DNA of 64,000 nt from assembly GCF_030020805.1 (NCBI RefSeq), contig NZ_CP125098.1:6409501-6473500 (forward strand), written 5' to 3'. The notes beneath the pieces were generated by a model that saw nothing but the letters and a program-made list of their open reading frames with translations, had not been told where the DNA came from and ran no database searches. Both the position numbers and the translations under genes were made by a program. Shown in pieces: positions 52,301-59,779 of the stretch; the first letter of the stretch is position 1, and each line of letters opens with the position of its first letter. Source of the stretch: Paenibacillus sp. RC67. GTDB lineage: Bacteria > Bacillota > Bacilli > Paenibacillales > NBRC-103111.

Positions 52301-52547
52301 CCCGGTTCATAATTGCAATAAACTCTGCTCTGGAAATGGTTGCATCAGGGTGCAAGGAACCATCCTCGTAGCCTTGAATAAAATCCATATCCTTCCAATT
52401 ATCCCACTGCATTTGCGCCCAATGTCCCTGTGTATCCGCAGGTGCTGCGGAAGCGGCTGATGATGATGCCAGTGTTACATTCGGTATCACCATACTGGCT
52501 GCCAAAAAGAGACGAAGCGCAGTCAAGCTCGTCTTGCTGCCTTTCAT
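46395..52547 (-). CDS. Giant SLH/FN3 multidomain surface protein
   Basis: A 2050-residue exported protein with ribosome site GGGGGAGG. In order: signal peptide (to about 35); three SLH domains (about 43-205; FIQGYEDGSLHPD, ITGYEDGTIKPN, MNGYPDHTFRPA), which bind pyruvylated cell-wall polymer. A beta-repeat region follows (about 210-480) and a Gly/Ser linker. Then come five nearly identical fibronectin type III domains (about 500-955), an OB-fold like that of YhcR-type nucleases (about 957-1080; YMQDSTGGILVF), and two bacterial Ig-like domains (about 1080-1260). Further Ig/FN3-type domains and a C-terminal beta-sandwich complete it. No catalytic domain is recognised. Confidence 0.88.
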   Translation of the reverse strand: MKGSKTSLTALRLFLAASMVIPNVTLASSSAASAAPADTQGHWAQMQWDNWKDMDFIQGYEDGSLHPDATISRAEFIAIMNRVYGFERKADISFTDVKSGDWFYDDIAKAKAAGYITGYEDGTIKPNAPITRQEVAFIMEALMKSGKDKIDPSLAFDDENTISAWSKKAVQAVIAAGLMNGYPDHTFRPANPITRSEAVVTVDRSKQISAATVRYDKAGQFTQNTSGTVIIGAADVVLHDMVIDGNLIIADGVEEGQVTLRNVTVKGSTLIKGGGPNSVVLENSTLGKVDVRKKSGNVRVLATGTTSVQKLQMLSGGKLEDKSKDGKAFGQVLVDKAVPARSTISLSGTFDQISVQASDVTVQMDGKYNRLATDVAGKQTVVVINEGNVDQLMIGANTRVEIRKGTIENLTVPKGAGQVTIVAGEGVVIRNLTLDGPATVNGNGTIVNAVVNANNAQLEMKPQNVTLGDGVTVSIAGSPTSTGSTSGSGGGGGRHNSGSGVDRFAPGAPAELQAQAGDGQVTLNWKANTESDLKGYNVYVNDALKATVTAATYTVVGLTNGTEYKFSVSAIDFSGNESAKTELTATPKAAQEPGDKTPPAVPTGLQAQAGDAQVGLSWKANSEADLKGYNVYVNDALKATVTATTYAVIGLTNGTEYKFSVSAVDTNGNESAKTELTATPKAAQEPGDTTPPAVPTGLQAQAGDAQVSLSWKANSDADFKEYKVYVNDVLKTTLTATTYVVVGLTNGTEYKFSVSAVDISGNESAKTELTATPKAAQVPGDTTPPAIPAGLQAQAGDAQVSLSWTANSDADFKEYKVYVNDVLKTTLTGTTYAVVGLTNGTEYKFSVSAVDTSGNESAKTELKATPKAAQATPAVPTGLQAQVGDGQISLNWKANSEADFKEYKVYVNDVLKTTLTATTYAVVGLTNGTEYKLSVSAVNLNGIESAKTELTAVPVQGSKTVAEVRQLPDNTLNVKTTGIVTTAPLSTNKSFYMQDSTGGILVFTPTTTDTISIGDQVEVVGKKTTFSGEIEFDKGAVVKKLAASKVPAPVETSLDRNELLSKQGQLVIVKDITVSDMAADAKFTMNKDGQAFEAFLTKYSVKSGNLANGNVINVVGIVGIYSGNPQIYPRSEQDLGLADDVVVARDKQALDLGDTSAVVADLTLPTEGDNGSVITWTSSNPAIVDAAGKVVRPAKDQPAGQAILTATLTKGAVTDTKTFTLTVPAMAWTDAEAVAAVKNALTVSYDGQQDSVMLPVIGDEQVTISWALENQAQSTIVDTSTGTVNRQGLLADTTVRLIATISRSTASDTKIVTLTVQKDDIAPTITVLTQGNVIVGSKVTAKSNETGTLYLVAGSAAPTSKADLDQLVNGHSAQSSVVLAANTNVDIATDLLAEGLYKVYAVDAAGNVGVSSVSIALLNASSVLFIPTVNAVDDSMTTVTGMTKAAAKVTVKIGTQVLGTTTADNNGSYSVAIAPQSAGKVLEVSAQSGIVVSDPAYALVFSAATASAPQLTPDTVTNLVGSQVQMTFPDNTAWRGKITSVKVAGKALNSSQYTVSQGKLTINATAFPVEGSYSVVVNATGYKYATALQVVRPNVVLPPLAAPTGIVVNGTSVQWNMVPLASKYTVTIYSAGNAVKSVDTIVPMIDLSVQNLLTGSYTVKVKASANNVGFSDSVDSVESGSVTITNNQPPVFAASYPVAGQVGQTTADVKVKANKTGIVYYAVVADGAPALTGSDVKTKATNSDPLTGKSNITADTEMTLPITGLAPQTSYDVYVALEDAGNLIQPVAAKLDITTAAPDVTAPVLTISNTSVTSSTYGFNARANETGKVYYVVLSSGAAAPSSAQVKAGKDASDAAAFKNGSIDLTAANTDVPVTISGLTAGTNYDVYVIAVDAAGNQSAPTKLIAKPVVSQDRTNVIPVRTGVSGFSEWTDANILGTTYLQMTKNTATTVTPSMDFSQYSSIQLDFKARTYGGVDATKNIVKVYISQDNGATWNLIDSKTPTGTTLTAVATIDLSTYGSANTKIKFATPDSDGTKGVGIVDITISGIHK
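49680..51045 (-). repeat. Five tandem FN3-encoding repeats, about 275 bp each
   Basis: Each unit encodes an FN3 domain with LQAQAGDxQVSLSWKAN, YxVYVNDxLK, LTNGTEYKFSVSA and SAKTELTATPKAAQ. Units differ at few positions, more alike than separately evolved FN3 domains usually are. This indicates recent duplication or gene conversion. Confidence 0.88.
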
Positions 52548-52746
52548 GAAAGATCCTCCCCCGAGATAATAAATATCAAGTACTCCAACATAATAGCACA
52601 GGTAACTGACATGAAATGTAAAGATTATATTTAGTTTTTATTAACCCATTACCAATAAATATCCTCATGTTATTAGTTCCGACTGGAAATGCTTCTCCAT
52701 TTCAGCTAGTCTAATAAGATACAGTCCTATTAAAGGAGGATATCGC

Positions 52747-53493
52747 ATGAAACCGATCCTAGAAGTGGATCACGTAACAGGCGGCTACAGCCGACAACAG
52801 CCTGTGCTGCATGATTTGACATTCCAAGTACAACCGGGAGAGATGGTTGGACTTATCGGCTTGAATGGCGCAGGCAAGAGCACTACCATCAAGCATATAC
52901 TTGGCCTTATGCAGCCTCATCATGGGGAAATTCGTCTCAAGGGGAAAAAGCTCTCCGAATCGCAGGAACAGTACCGACAAACCTTTGCTTATGTTCCGGA
53001 GAGCCCGTTATTATATGAGGAATTAACGGTTCAGGAGCATTTGGAGCTCACTGCCCGAGCCTACGGATTGGATAAAAACTCTTATCAACAGCGGATTCAG
53101 CCTCTGCTGGAACAATTCCAGATGGATGCGCTGACGGGCCGCATGGCTTCGCATTTATCCAAAGGAATGCGTCAAAAGGTGATGATCATGTGCGCTTTCC
53201 TTGTACAGCCTGAGCTGTACATCATCGACGAGCCGTTCCTCGGCCTCGATCCACTCAGCATGAGATCTTTGCTCGAATTAATGGTGTCCGTCAAACAGAG
53301 CGGCGCAGCCATCTTGATCAGCTCGCATATTTTAGCCACGATTGAACGGTATTGCGAGCAATTTCTCGTTATGCATCAAGGAAAGCTTATCGTATCGGGT
53401 ACGGTAGAGACGCTGCAAGCAGCAGCCGGAATGCCCTCCGCTCCGCTCGACGATGTATTCTGCAGCCTGGTAACAAGGGACGGTTCGCGCTGA
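52747..53493 (+). CDS. ecsA: ABC transporter ATP-binding protein EcsA
   Basis: A 248-residue ATPase with Walker A GLNGAGKST, signature LSKGMRQK, Walker B YIIDEP, D-loop LGLDPLS and switch His SSHIL. FAYVPESPLLYEELTVQEHL is typical of EcsA. With the downstream membrane protein EcsB it forms the Ecs complex, needed in B. subtilis for secretion and for intramembrane protease RasP function. Ribosome site AAAGGAGG. The stop codon overlaps the ecsB start (TGATG). Confidence 0.9.
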   Translation: MKPILEVDHVTGGYSRQQPVLHDLTFQVQPGEMVGLIGLNGAGKSTTIKHILGLMQPHHGEIRLKGKKLSESQEQYRQTFAYVPESPLLYEELTVQEHLELTARAYGLDKNSYQQRIQPLLEQFQMDALTGRMASHLSKGMRQKVMIMCAFLVQPELYIIDEPFLGLDPLSMRSLLELMVSVKQSGAAILISSHILATIERYCEQFLVMHQGKLIVSGTVETLQAAAGMPSAPLDDVFCSLVTRDGSR

Positions 53494-54674
53494 TGGATAT
53501 GAAAGTGTTGTATCAACGCCGAGCTGCCGAGTTTCTCAAAGAAATTCGGCCTTATCTCCATTACGCTCTGCAAAGCGTTATCATGTCTTCAGTTGCCGTT
53601 TTCCTGTTATTCTCGATTGCGTATCGCTTGTTTCTCGGATGGGTGACACCAGCGTTCCCTTGGGAACTGCTTTGTGCGGCCGTTATGCTTTTTCCGCTTG
53701 CAGGGGGAAAAATACGTACCTATCTGCAGGATGCTGACATCCTATTTTTGCTGCCTCATGAACGTGGAATGAACCAGTATCTTCAAGCAGCTATGCGCAA
53801 GGCCCTGATCATTCAAACGGCCGTTGTCATTGCAGTGTGGCTTCTAATCTGGCCTCTTTACGCTAAAATGACAGCTTCCGGCGGACTTCAATTTTTCATC
53901 ATCCTCGTAGTTTGGCTCCTATTCAAGTGGGCACTTCTGTTCGGCAAATGGACCGAGCTGCAGCTCCAGGAGCCTGGCGCAAGAAGAGGGTTCGTGCTTC
54001 TACGTTGGATACTTGCAGCTCTATCCGCTTACGCCATATTTACATGGAAACTGCCATATGGCATTCTTCTCCTGGCTGTAGGGTCTATCCTTTATCTTGG
54101 GCTGCTTCGATTGCCTAACAAATATATTGTCCATTGGATGCTGCTGATCGATTGGGAAAAACGCCACCGCTCCGGTGTGTACCGGTTTCTGAACTGGTTT
54201 ATTGATGTGCCGCAGGTGCAAGGCAAAGCGAGAAATACTCGCATTCCCAAAGCATGGCTGCAGCTCATTCCGTTCCGGCAATCCTCATCGTATTTGTATA
54301 TGTACACTCTTATTTGGCTTCGCTCGGAGCTGCTCGGGATTACATTCAGACTAACAGTACTCGGAATCGTTATTCTCGCTTCGTTACACAGTGATTGGGC
54401 ATCCGTTATTGCCTATATCGCCTTCGCGCTGTTCGGAGCGCTGCAGCTGTCGGATTTGAAGCGATATTACCGGGTTCATATTTGGCACCGGATCTATCCT
54501 TTGCCGGAGGGACTCTTGAAGCGGTCCATCAGCAGCGTGCGTCTAACCATTCATCTTGTCATGCTTGTGCTTATGTCCATCCCACTCTGGTGGACTCTCT
54601 CATCCCCTATGTGGGCTGCTGTTCTATTCCTTATGAGCTGCGCGGCGTCCTGGCTGTTCCATAGGTTTAAGTAA
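53493..54674 (+). CDS. ecsB: ABC transporter membrane protein EcsB
   Basis: A 393-residue polytopic protein with eight or more hydrophobic segments. LPHERGMNQYLQAAMRKAL and LLRLPNKYIVHWMLLIDWEK are EcsB-like. ATG 53493 shares one base with the ecsA stop codon (TGATG), giving coupled translation; the longer in-frame stretch upstream lies inside ecsA and is not used. Works with EcsA in export or membrane proteolysis functions. Confidence 0.87.
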   Translation: MDMKVLYQRRAAEFLKEIRPYLHYALQSVIMSSVAVFLLFSIAYRLFLGWVTPAFPWELLCAAVMLFPLAGGKIRTYLQDADILFLLPHERGMNQYLQAAMRKALIIQTAVVIAVWLLIWPLYAKMTASGGLQFFIILVVWLLFKWALLFGKWTELQLQEPGARRGFVLLRWILAALSAYAIFTWKLPYGILLLAVGSILYLGLLRLPNKYIVHWMLLIDWEKRHRSGVYRFLNWFIDVPQVQGKARNTRIPKAWLQLIPFRQSSSYLYMYTLIWLRSELLGITFRLTVLGIVILASLHSDWASVIAYIAFALFGALQLSDLKRYYRVHIWHRIYPLPEGLLKRSISSVRLTIHLVMLVLMSIPLWWTLSSPMWAAVLFLMSCAASWLFHRFK

Positions 54675-54838
54675 ACTTTTAATAAAATGGATGTTGTTTA
54701 CGTGCAGCTTGTCGTATAATGGTACCTGCAATAGCGCTTGAGAGCAGTTACTTAGCGAAAGCAACACTATTTTATTGCCCGGAGGAAAGCAAAGCTTCAT
54801 TTAAAGCAAGTTCCAAGGGGTTGGAAAGGAATGTACAT

Positions 54839-55801
54839 ATGCGACCTACTCCTGCTATAACGAGAGCTCCGCGCCCTCGCAGCAGCTTCAAACGCAAGGG
54901 ATTATGGGGCGCCTCTATCCTCATCCTGCTTCTGATAGCCTGTGTCGGCGTTTCTGTCTATGTCGGCTGGAAGCTGACACATCCTGTGCGTGATACACTG
55001 AAGGATACTCCGGAGGCGCACGGCATCCACTTCGAGCAGGTAGAGTTCCAAAGCAGAACGAACGACGTAACCCTAAAAGGTTGGTTTCTAGAGAGCGAGT
55101 CGTCGCCGGCTAAGCTGAACATCATAATGGCCCACGGCTATCGCAAAAACCGCTTGCAAGCGGATGCTGAGGCATTGAAGCTGTCCAAAACGCTTGTGGA
55201 TCAGGGCTACAACGTTCTCATGTTCGACTTCCGCAATTCCGGGGAGTCCGGCGGTGATGTGACGTCCGTAGGCTATTTGGAGAAGTACGATCTGCTCGGA
55301 GCTGTCGATTGGATGAACGCGAACCACCCTGGAACCATTGCGCTGCATGGTTTTTCTATGGGAGCGACCACTGCGTTGATAGCAGCCGCGGAGGAGCCCA
55401 GCATAGTGGGTATTGTAGCGGATAGCCCTTTTAATCATTTGACCCGGTATTTAAAGGAGAACCTGCCTGTCTGGTCCCACCTGCCGAATTTTCCGTTCAC
55501 GCCGCTAATCCTTGGCATTTTACCGCAGTTGACCGGGATTGACCCGGATCAGGTGGACGGTCTGAGTGCGGTTGATCGAGTCTATCCTCGGCCTATTCTG
55601 TTTATTCATAGCACCGATGATCATTCGGTTCCATATTCGAACAGTGAAACGATGTGGGCCAAGCATCCTGACCGTTTTGAGTTGTGGAAACCATCCGGGG
55701 CGGACCATGTGAAAAGTCACGCGGTTCATCCGAAGGAATATGAAGAAAAAGTACTTCAGTTCTACAGCCGGCTTGAACAACACCAACCTCAACAACAGTA
55801 G
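54839..55801 (+). CDS. Membrane-anchored alpha/beta hydrolase
   Basis: ATG 54839 (GGAAAGGA upstream) gives 320 residues. A basic N-terminus leads into one membrane segment (about 24-46; ASILILLLIACVGVSVYVGW), and the hydrolase domain is outside the membrane. MAHGYRKNR is the oxyanion region, LHGFSMGATT holds the nucleophile Ser, HSTDDHSVP the Asp and SGADHVKS the His. This is the YqkD/BAAT-like group, of unknown substrate. It follows ecsAB in the same direction with its own TATAAT at 54714-54719. Confidence 0.85.
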   Translation: MRPTPAITRAPRPRSSFKRKGLWGASILILLLIACVGVSVYVGWKLTHPVRDTLKDTPEAHGIHFEQVEFQSRTNDVTLKGWFLESESSPAKLNIIMAHGYRKNRLQADAEALKLSKTLVDQGYNVLMFDFRNSGESGGDVTSVGYLEKYDLLGAVDWMNANHPGTIALHGFSMGATTALIAAAEEPSIVGIVADSPFNHLTRYLKENLPVWSHLPNFPFTPLILGILPQLTGIDPDQVDGLSAVDRVYPRPILFIHSTDDHSVPYSNSETMWAKHPDRFELWKPSGADHVKSHAVHPKEYEEKVLQFYSRLEQHQPQQQ

Positions 55802-55810
55802 TAAAGCTGT

Positions 55811-55860
55811 GAAAGCTCCCGCTTTTACCATTCAAATGGACGAGCCGGAGCTTTTATCTT
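55811..55860. terminator. Terminator after the hydrolase gene
   Basis: GAAAGCTCC/GGAGCTTTT arms separated by 27 bases, followed by ATCTTTT. Confidence 0.6.
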
Positions 55861-55986
55861 TTACGATGAAGGTGTGGCAATCCGCTTGTTTACACAATTT
55901 TGACAGACCGTCCTCTCTGCGTCTGGATGATGGACAACAATCCCAGCTGCTCCAATGAAGTCAACGCTTCAATCAGCTCTTTGCCT

Positions 55987-56628
55987 TCAAATTCGACCCC
56001 CCTTGTATACTAATAAATCGACCAGCTCCAGCAGTGTTACCTCGTAACCGCTTTGAAGATTGTTTTGAACTAACGCAATCAGTTCTCTTGTCAATTGCTT
56101 CTCCTGGCTTTCGATGAAACGGGAGCGGATGACAGCAAGCTCACTATTGAACTTGTCCCGGTATGCCGCTGCAATATCTTTCTCCACCTCCTCTGGTACC
56201 TCCAAGCCGCGTTCACGAAGCACCTTGAAGATGGAATCGATATGATCCGCGCCCTCCTCCACAAATCGATTCAGAGATTCCAATATGTGCTCGTTATAGG
56301 TCCTCGTATCCTGCCGCAATGTAATCAGCTCCTCCTTCATCTTGCCAAATTCATCCACCTTCTCGCTAATTTTGCCGAGTGCTTGCTGAACCATCCGATT
56401 TTGAGCGGAGGCCTCCAAAGTTTGAATGTACGAATACACCATCGCCACCACAGCTAACAGGATCGTCGTTAAAGCCGACCCCAAAGAAATTTGATCGATG
56501 ACTTCACGGGAGGTATGGAACTTCCAAACCGCCACAGCAAGGAGCAGTATCGTTAGATCGACAATGATAAATCCATAAATGAGATCCTTCTTGCTCATTT
56601 TGTCCGATAACGATTGCAAATGGTTCAT
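55987..56628 (-). CDS. Membrane coiled-coil protein, C-terminus probably frameshifted
   Basis: The 213 residues have two membrane segments (about 18-36 and 47-68), a long coiled coil (about 75-140) and a helical C-terminal region. It is the last gene of the partner-switching operon, one base after the STAS gene. The frame ends just after a run of six G (complement of 55997-56002). With five G the frame continues for 35 more sensible residues (VEFEGKELIEALTSLEQLGL...) to a stop at 55890. The natural protein is therefore probably about 247 residues. No family name can be given; a membrane receptor or anchor for the module is inferred. Confidence 0.75.
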   Translation of the reverse strand: MNHLQSLSDKMSKKDLIYGFIIVDLTILLLAVAVWKFHTSREVIDQISLGSALTTILLAVVAMVYSYIQTLEASAQNRMVQQALGKISEKVDEFGKMKEELITLRQDTRTYNEHILESLNRFVEEGADHIDSIFKVLRERGLEVPEEVEKDIAAAYRDKFNSELAVIRSRFIESQEKQLTRELIALVQNNLQSGYEVTLLELVDLLVYKGGRI

Positions 56629-56629
56629 C

Positions 56630-57037
56630 CTATGAGTCCTCCTTCCTTAAGGATTGTGCTTCCAACCGCTGAACAGCCTCCTGCATACTATCGCAAATGG
56701 GCATCAGCATATGCAGCTTGGCTATCGTAATCAACTCCTTCATCAATTCATCCTTCACAATGATGGCCATGTGCCTGCTACCGATACAGTAGGTTTTCAA
56801 AAAATGAATCAGTACCCCTAAGCCCGTACTATCAATTAAAGTCAATCCGGACAGATCCACAATATAGCCCTCAGCAGGCTTCACTACACGGGTCAGCCAT
56901 TCCTTGGCTTTACCCTCATATCCATAGGTCAGTTTACCTGTAGCTATAATATAGAGATAAGACCCTACCCGTCTGCTGCTAAAATGGATGAATGAGCCCT
57001 CACCGCTTCCGTTCGGATCGTATACTTGTTTGCTCAT
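56630..57037 (-). CDS. STAS-domain anti-sigma-factor antagonist
   Basis: A 135-residue STAS protein. YIVDLSGLTLIDSTGLGVLI contains the conserved loop with the Ser phosphorylated by the cognate kinase. A preceding beta region (FIHFSSRRVGSYLYIIATGKL) completes the fold. ATG 57037 sits nine bases after GGAG; ATG 57046 is too close to it. It overlaps the upstream kinase-like gene by 38 bp and precedes the coiled-coil gene by one base. Role: reversible partner of the HATPase protein. Confidence 0.9.
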   Translation of the reverse strand: MSKQVYDPNGSGEGSFIHFSSRRVGSYLYIIATGKLTYGYEGKAKEWLTRVVKPAEGYIVDLSGLTLIDSTGLGVLIHFLKTYCIGSRHMAIIVKDELMKELITIAKLHMLMPICDSMQEAVQRLEAQSLRKEDS

Positions 57038-57497
57038 GCTCAACATCTCCTTTTTTCCTTAATTGAATCGTGAATTTACCATCTTCATCCTGTTCGTATG
57101 TGATTTGGTCAGACCATTGCTTGGCAATTAATAACCCCCGTCCTCTTTCTTCAAGGAGCAGCTCTTCCATGCTAAGGCTGCTCTTGCCTCGTATCTCTTG
57201 GCACACTCCAAGCTCCGCGTAATTTGAAATGGTAACAACGATTTCCCCTTCCTCCAGTTCCATTCTCAGCCATAGCGTGCAATCCAACCGTTTCTGACCC
57301 CTGCAGCCACTGATTTTGTTCTTCGCCGCTTGATACCGAAGCGCACCTTCGACCGCATTGATAACCAACTCGTGCACGGCAAAGCATAGCTTGCGATATT
57401 GAGCCACTCCCGTACCCTTCAGAAATTGCTCCATCAACACATCCGACATATCTATGAATTGCTGGCAAGGATAACTTTCAAGTACCATGAACACCAT
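57000..57497 (-). CDS. RsbW/SpoIIAB-type HATPase (anti-sigma serine kinase-like)
   Basis: A 165-residue GHKL ATPase. The N-box is VHELVINAVEGAL, and the G-box region ERGRGLLIAKQW and ITYEQDEDGKFTI follow. It lacks transmembrane or sensor domains. Such proteins bind a target (usually a sigma factor) and phosphorylate the STAS partner. No sigma factor is encoded next to it. ATG 57497 lies inside the end of the phosphatase gene (20-bp overlap) after GAGGAG, so translation is coupled. Confidence 0.88.
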   Translation of the reverse strand: MVFMVLESYPCQQFIDMSDVLMEQFLKGTGVAQYRKLCFAVHELVINAVEGALRYQAAKNKISGCRGQKRLDCTLWLRMELEEGEIVVTISNYAELGVCQEIRGKSSLSMEELLLEERGRGLLIAKQWSDQITYEQDEDGKFTIQLRKKGDVEHEQTSIRSERKR

Positions 57498-58395
57498 CGC
57501 TGTCACTCCTCATCGTCTGATCCTTTAAATCCAACACGATAACACTAATATCGTCGGGCTTGTTTGCTGCCTGCTGCAGATCTCCCTCTAATCGGCCCAT
57601 AAAACAATCCGTGTCGGAACGGCTGCAGGCTTGCAGCAGTTGCTTCATTCGCAGCTCGGTTGAGACGGGCAAGGAACCGTATACTTCAAATAATCCGTCC
57701 GTGAACAGCACGATGCGTGCTTTTTTACGATAGGGAACCACCGCTTTGACAAACACCGCCTTGGCATCGATCCCTAACGTAAGACCTCCAGAAGATAATT
57801 CGGATAGGTTATCATCATCACCCAGCATGATTCCGTACGGATGGCCCGCATTGACATATTCCACTCGTTTACGCAATGCGTCCGCTCTTATACAAACAGC
57901 CGTACAGTACATAGCATCTTCCTCCGCTATGGTCCGCATCAGCTCGCACAGGCGCGTATTCAATCGGTTCATAATTTTCTTTGGGTCCATAAGGTTTGGA
58001 GGAAGTGATTGCATAAAAGCTTGCATATACATGCTCACGAAGGAAGAGGAAACTCCATGTCCCATGACGTCCATCAAAATAATCCACGCGCTGTGCTCCT
58101 GCAGCAGCGTCCACATATACGTATCTCCCGACACTTGTCCAGAAGGAACGTGCAGGCCTTTAATAACGATAAAAGCGTTTTGTACCGGCTTAGGCAACAC
58201 CGATTGCTGTATTCGCTTGGACAGCTCCAGGTCGCTTCGTCTTAGCTGCTCCATTTCGCTGTATTCGGAGTGTTCGCGGCATCCACGAATATGCAATAAG
58301 AGGCAAAGGCTCATGAAGACTAGCAGGGAGACGGTCAACGTTATAAAAAAGTAGGATGGAAGAATGCAAACAGCCAATACGTAATCGTTCAACAT
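57478..58395 (-). CDS. SpoIIE/RsbU-type PP2C serine phosphatase, membrane-anchored
   Basis: A 305-residue protein. One or two N-terminal hydrophobic segments (about 5-38; SYFFITLTVSLLVFMSLCLL) precede a helical linker (about 48-75) and a PP2C domain (about 80-300) with metal-binding motifs SGQVSGDTY, ILMDVMGHG, LFTDGLFE and KPDDISV. It should dephosphorylate the STAS protein. ATG 58395 has GAGGAGGG upstream, which decides the start over an upstream in-frame ATG at 58458. First gene of the four-gene operon; the 218-bp gap upstream shows only a terminator. Confidence 0.92.
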   Translation of the reverse strand: MLNDYVLAVCILPSYFFITLTVSLLVFMSLCLLLHIRGCREHSEYSEMEQLRRSDLELSKRIQQSVLPKPVQNAFIVIKGLHVPSGQVSGDTYMWTLLQEHSAWIILMDVMGHGVSSSFVSMYMQAFMQSLPPNLMDPKKIMNRLNTRLCELMRTIAEEDAMYCTAVCIRADALRKRVEYVNAGHPYGIMLGDDDNLSELSSGGLTLGIDAKAVFVKAVVPYRKKARIVLFTDGLFEVYGSLPVSTELRMKQLLQACSRSDTDCFMGRLEGDLQQAANKPDDISVIVLDLKDQTMRSDSDGVHGT

Positions 58396-58549
58396 GTTCT
58401 TCCCTCCTCTCGCGCTTGTACTATTACGGTATGAAGTCAGTTGAGAGTTTGACTCCATGAATGAAGAGGTCCTTCTATCATTTTTTTCTAATGCTAGAGT
58501 TACAAAAATTGGAGCAGTCTTCAGACAGTGAAAATTAGCGCCATAGACA

Positions 58550-58584
58550 AATAAAAGCCGCCCTTGGAATGTCCAAGAGCGGCC
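58550..58584 (-). terminator. Terminator of the Gfo/Idh/MocA gene
   Basis: GCCGC..TTGG/CCAA..GCGGC stem; on the minus strand it is followed by TTTTATTTG. Confidence 0.75.
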
Positions 58585-58613
58585 AGCTCGTTGATTGATT
58601 AATGCTGCTAATT

Positions 58614-59630
58614 CTAGCTGTATATGATTTTTTCCCCGATGCGGGATGATTCATAAATATCCATGACAAGTCTGAACGCTTTGTAGCCCTCAGGACCATC
58701 GATCCAGAACTGCTTGCCTTCTAATATATGCTCGTAGAAATCACGAATTTGGAACTGATGACTCACGCCCCAATAAGCTTTCTCTCCCAAGTCGTTCTTA
58801 ACCGGCTCTGCCAACACGGTCTGCTTACCGTCCTGTTCCAGATACAACGTATCCCCGCGCTGCGACAATACCGCATTCTCGAAGATCAGCTCAACTTCGA
58901 TAGGGGTGCTTTTGCCGTAAGCATTCGTAGCGTAGAATACCGCCTTCACATCGTTCTTAAACTGAACAAACGCGTGTGCAGAATCTTCCACCTCAATAAC
59001 ACCTTCGAGGGAATCGTTAGAGATACTTCCCTTGATGCTAGCGATGTCTCCACCTAACCATTGCAGCAGATCCAGTGTATGAATCGCCTGATTAATCAGA
59101 ACGCCGCCGCCTTCGGTAGCCCATTTACCCTTCCATTCGGTTTCGTAATAGGCAGGTCCCCTAGACCAGGTGACGATCCCCTTCATGCACAGCAGCTTGC
59201 CGAATTCTCCGGACTCAACAGCCTGCTTCATGCGCTTGGACGACGGATTGTACCGGTTTTGAAAAATAACGCCCAGTTGAACATCCTTACTTTCCTTAGC
59301 CGCATCCAGCATCGTTTGGGCAGAAGCTTTATTCTCCGCCATCGGCTTCTCCGTTAATACATGCTTGCCCGCCTTTAAAGCATCCACCGTCATCGGAGCA
59401 TGCAAATAGTGGCCTGTACAAATATGAACCACTTGAATATCATCGCGCTTCAGCATTTCCTTGTAGTCGGTGTAATAATCGCAGCCGTACTCCGCAGCCA
59501 CTTTTTGAGCCAAGCTTTCGTTAACATCCACAACGGCCTTTAATTGTGCCAGCTCCAACCCTGCGATCGCTTTCAAATGGACGCCTGAAATAGAACCGCA
59601 CCCGATAATTGCTGTTCCCAATGATTTCAC
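58614..59630 (-). CDS. Gfo/Idh/MocA-family NAD(P)-dependent oxidoreductase
   Basis: A 338-residue dehydrogenase. The Rossmann motif GCGSISGVHLKAI opens the protein, TEKPMAENK carries the conserved Lys that contacts cofactor and substrate, and GGGVLINQAIHTLDLL holds the catalytic His. These enzymes oxidise sugars, inositols or related polyols. The gene is divergent from an AraC regulator with a 149-bp promoter region containing an inverted repeat, suggesting substrate-dependent induction. No transporter is adjacent, so the substrate is unassigned. Confidence 0.9.
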   Translation of the reverse strand: MKSLGTAIIGCGSISGVHLKAIAGLELAQLKAVVDVNESLAQKVAAEYGCDYYTDYKEMLKRDDIQVVHICTGHYLHAPMTVDALKAGKHVLTEKPMAENKASAQTMLDAAKESKDVQLGVIFQNRYNPSSKRMKQAVESGEFGKLLCMKGIVTWSRGPAYYETEWKGKWATEGGGVLINQAIHTLDLLQWLGGDIASIKGSISNDSLEGVIEVEDSAHAFVQFKNDVKAVFYATNAYGKSTPIEVELIFENAVLSQRGDTLYLEQDGKQTVLAEPVKNDLGEKAYWGVSHQFQIRDFYEHILEGKQFWIDGPEGYKAFRLVMDIYESSRIGEKIIYS

Positions 59631-59654
59631 GTTTTCACCTGATTTCTTAATGGT

Positions 59655-59708
59655 AGCGTGCCAAATAATGAAACACGCTTTAATTCACATTTTATAATGA
59701 GGTATAAT
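59655..59708. promoter_or_regulatory. Divergent control region with an inverted repeat
   Basis: AGCGTG (59655-59660) and CACGCT (59674-59679) are an inverted repeat with a 13-bp spacer. It overlaps a TTTAAT/TATAAT promoter (59679-59684 and 59703-59708) toward the AraC gene, and a plausible binding site for that regulator also controls the oxidoreductase gene. Confidence 0.45.
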
Positions 59709-59779
59709 AAAAACAAATTCATTGCATGAATTGCCGTATTTATTGCTTTTTTTGACTTTTTATCCGGAGGTGCACTACC

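Noticed and set aside
53352..53492. Upstream start for ecsB inside ecsA
   Set aside because: The extra residues are out-of-frame ecsA sequence; TGATG at 53491-53495 gives the expected coupled start.
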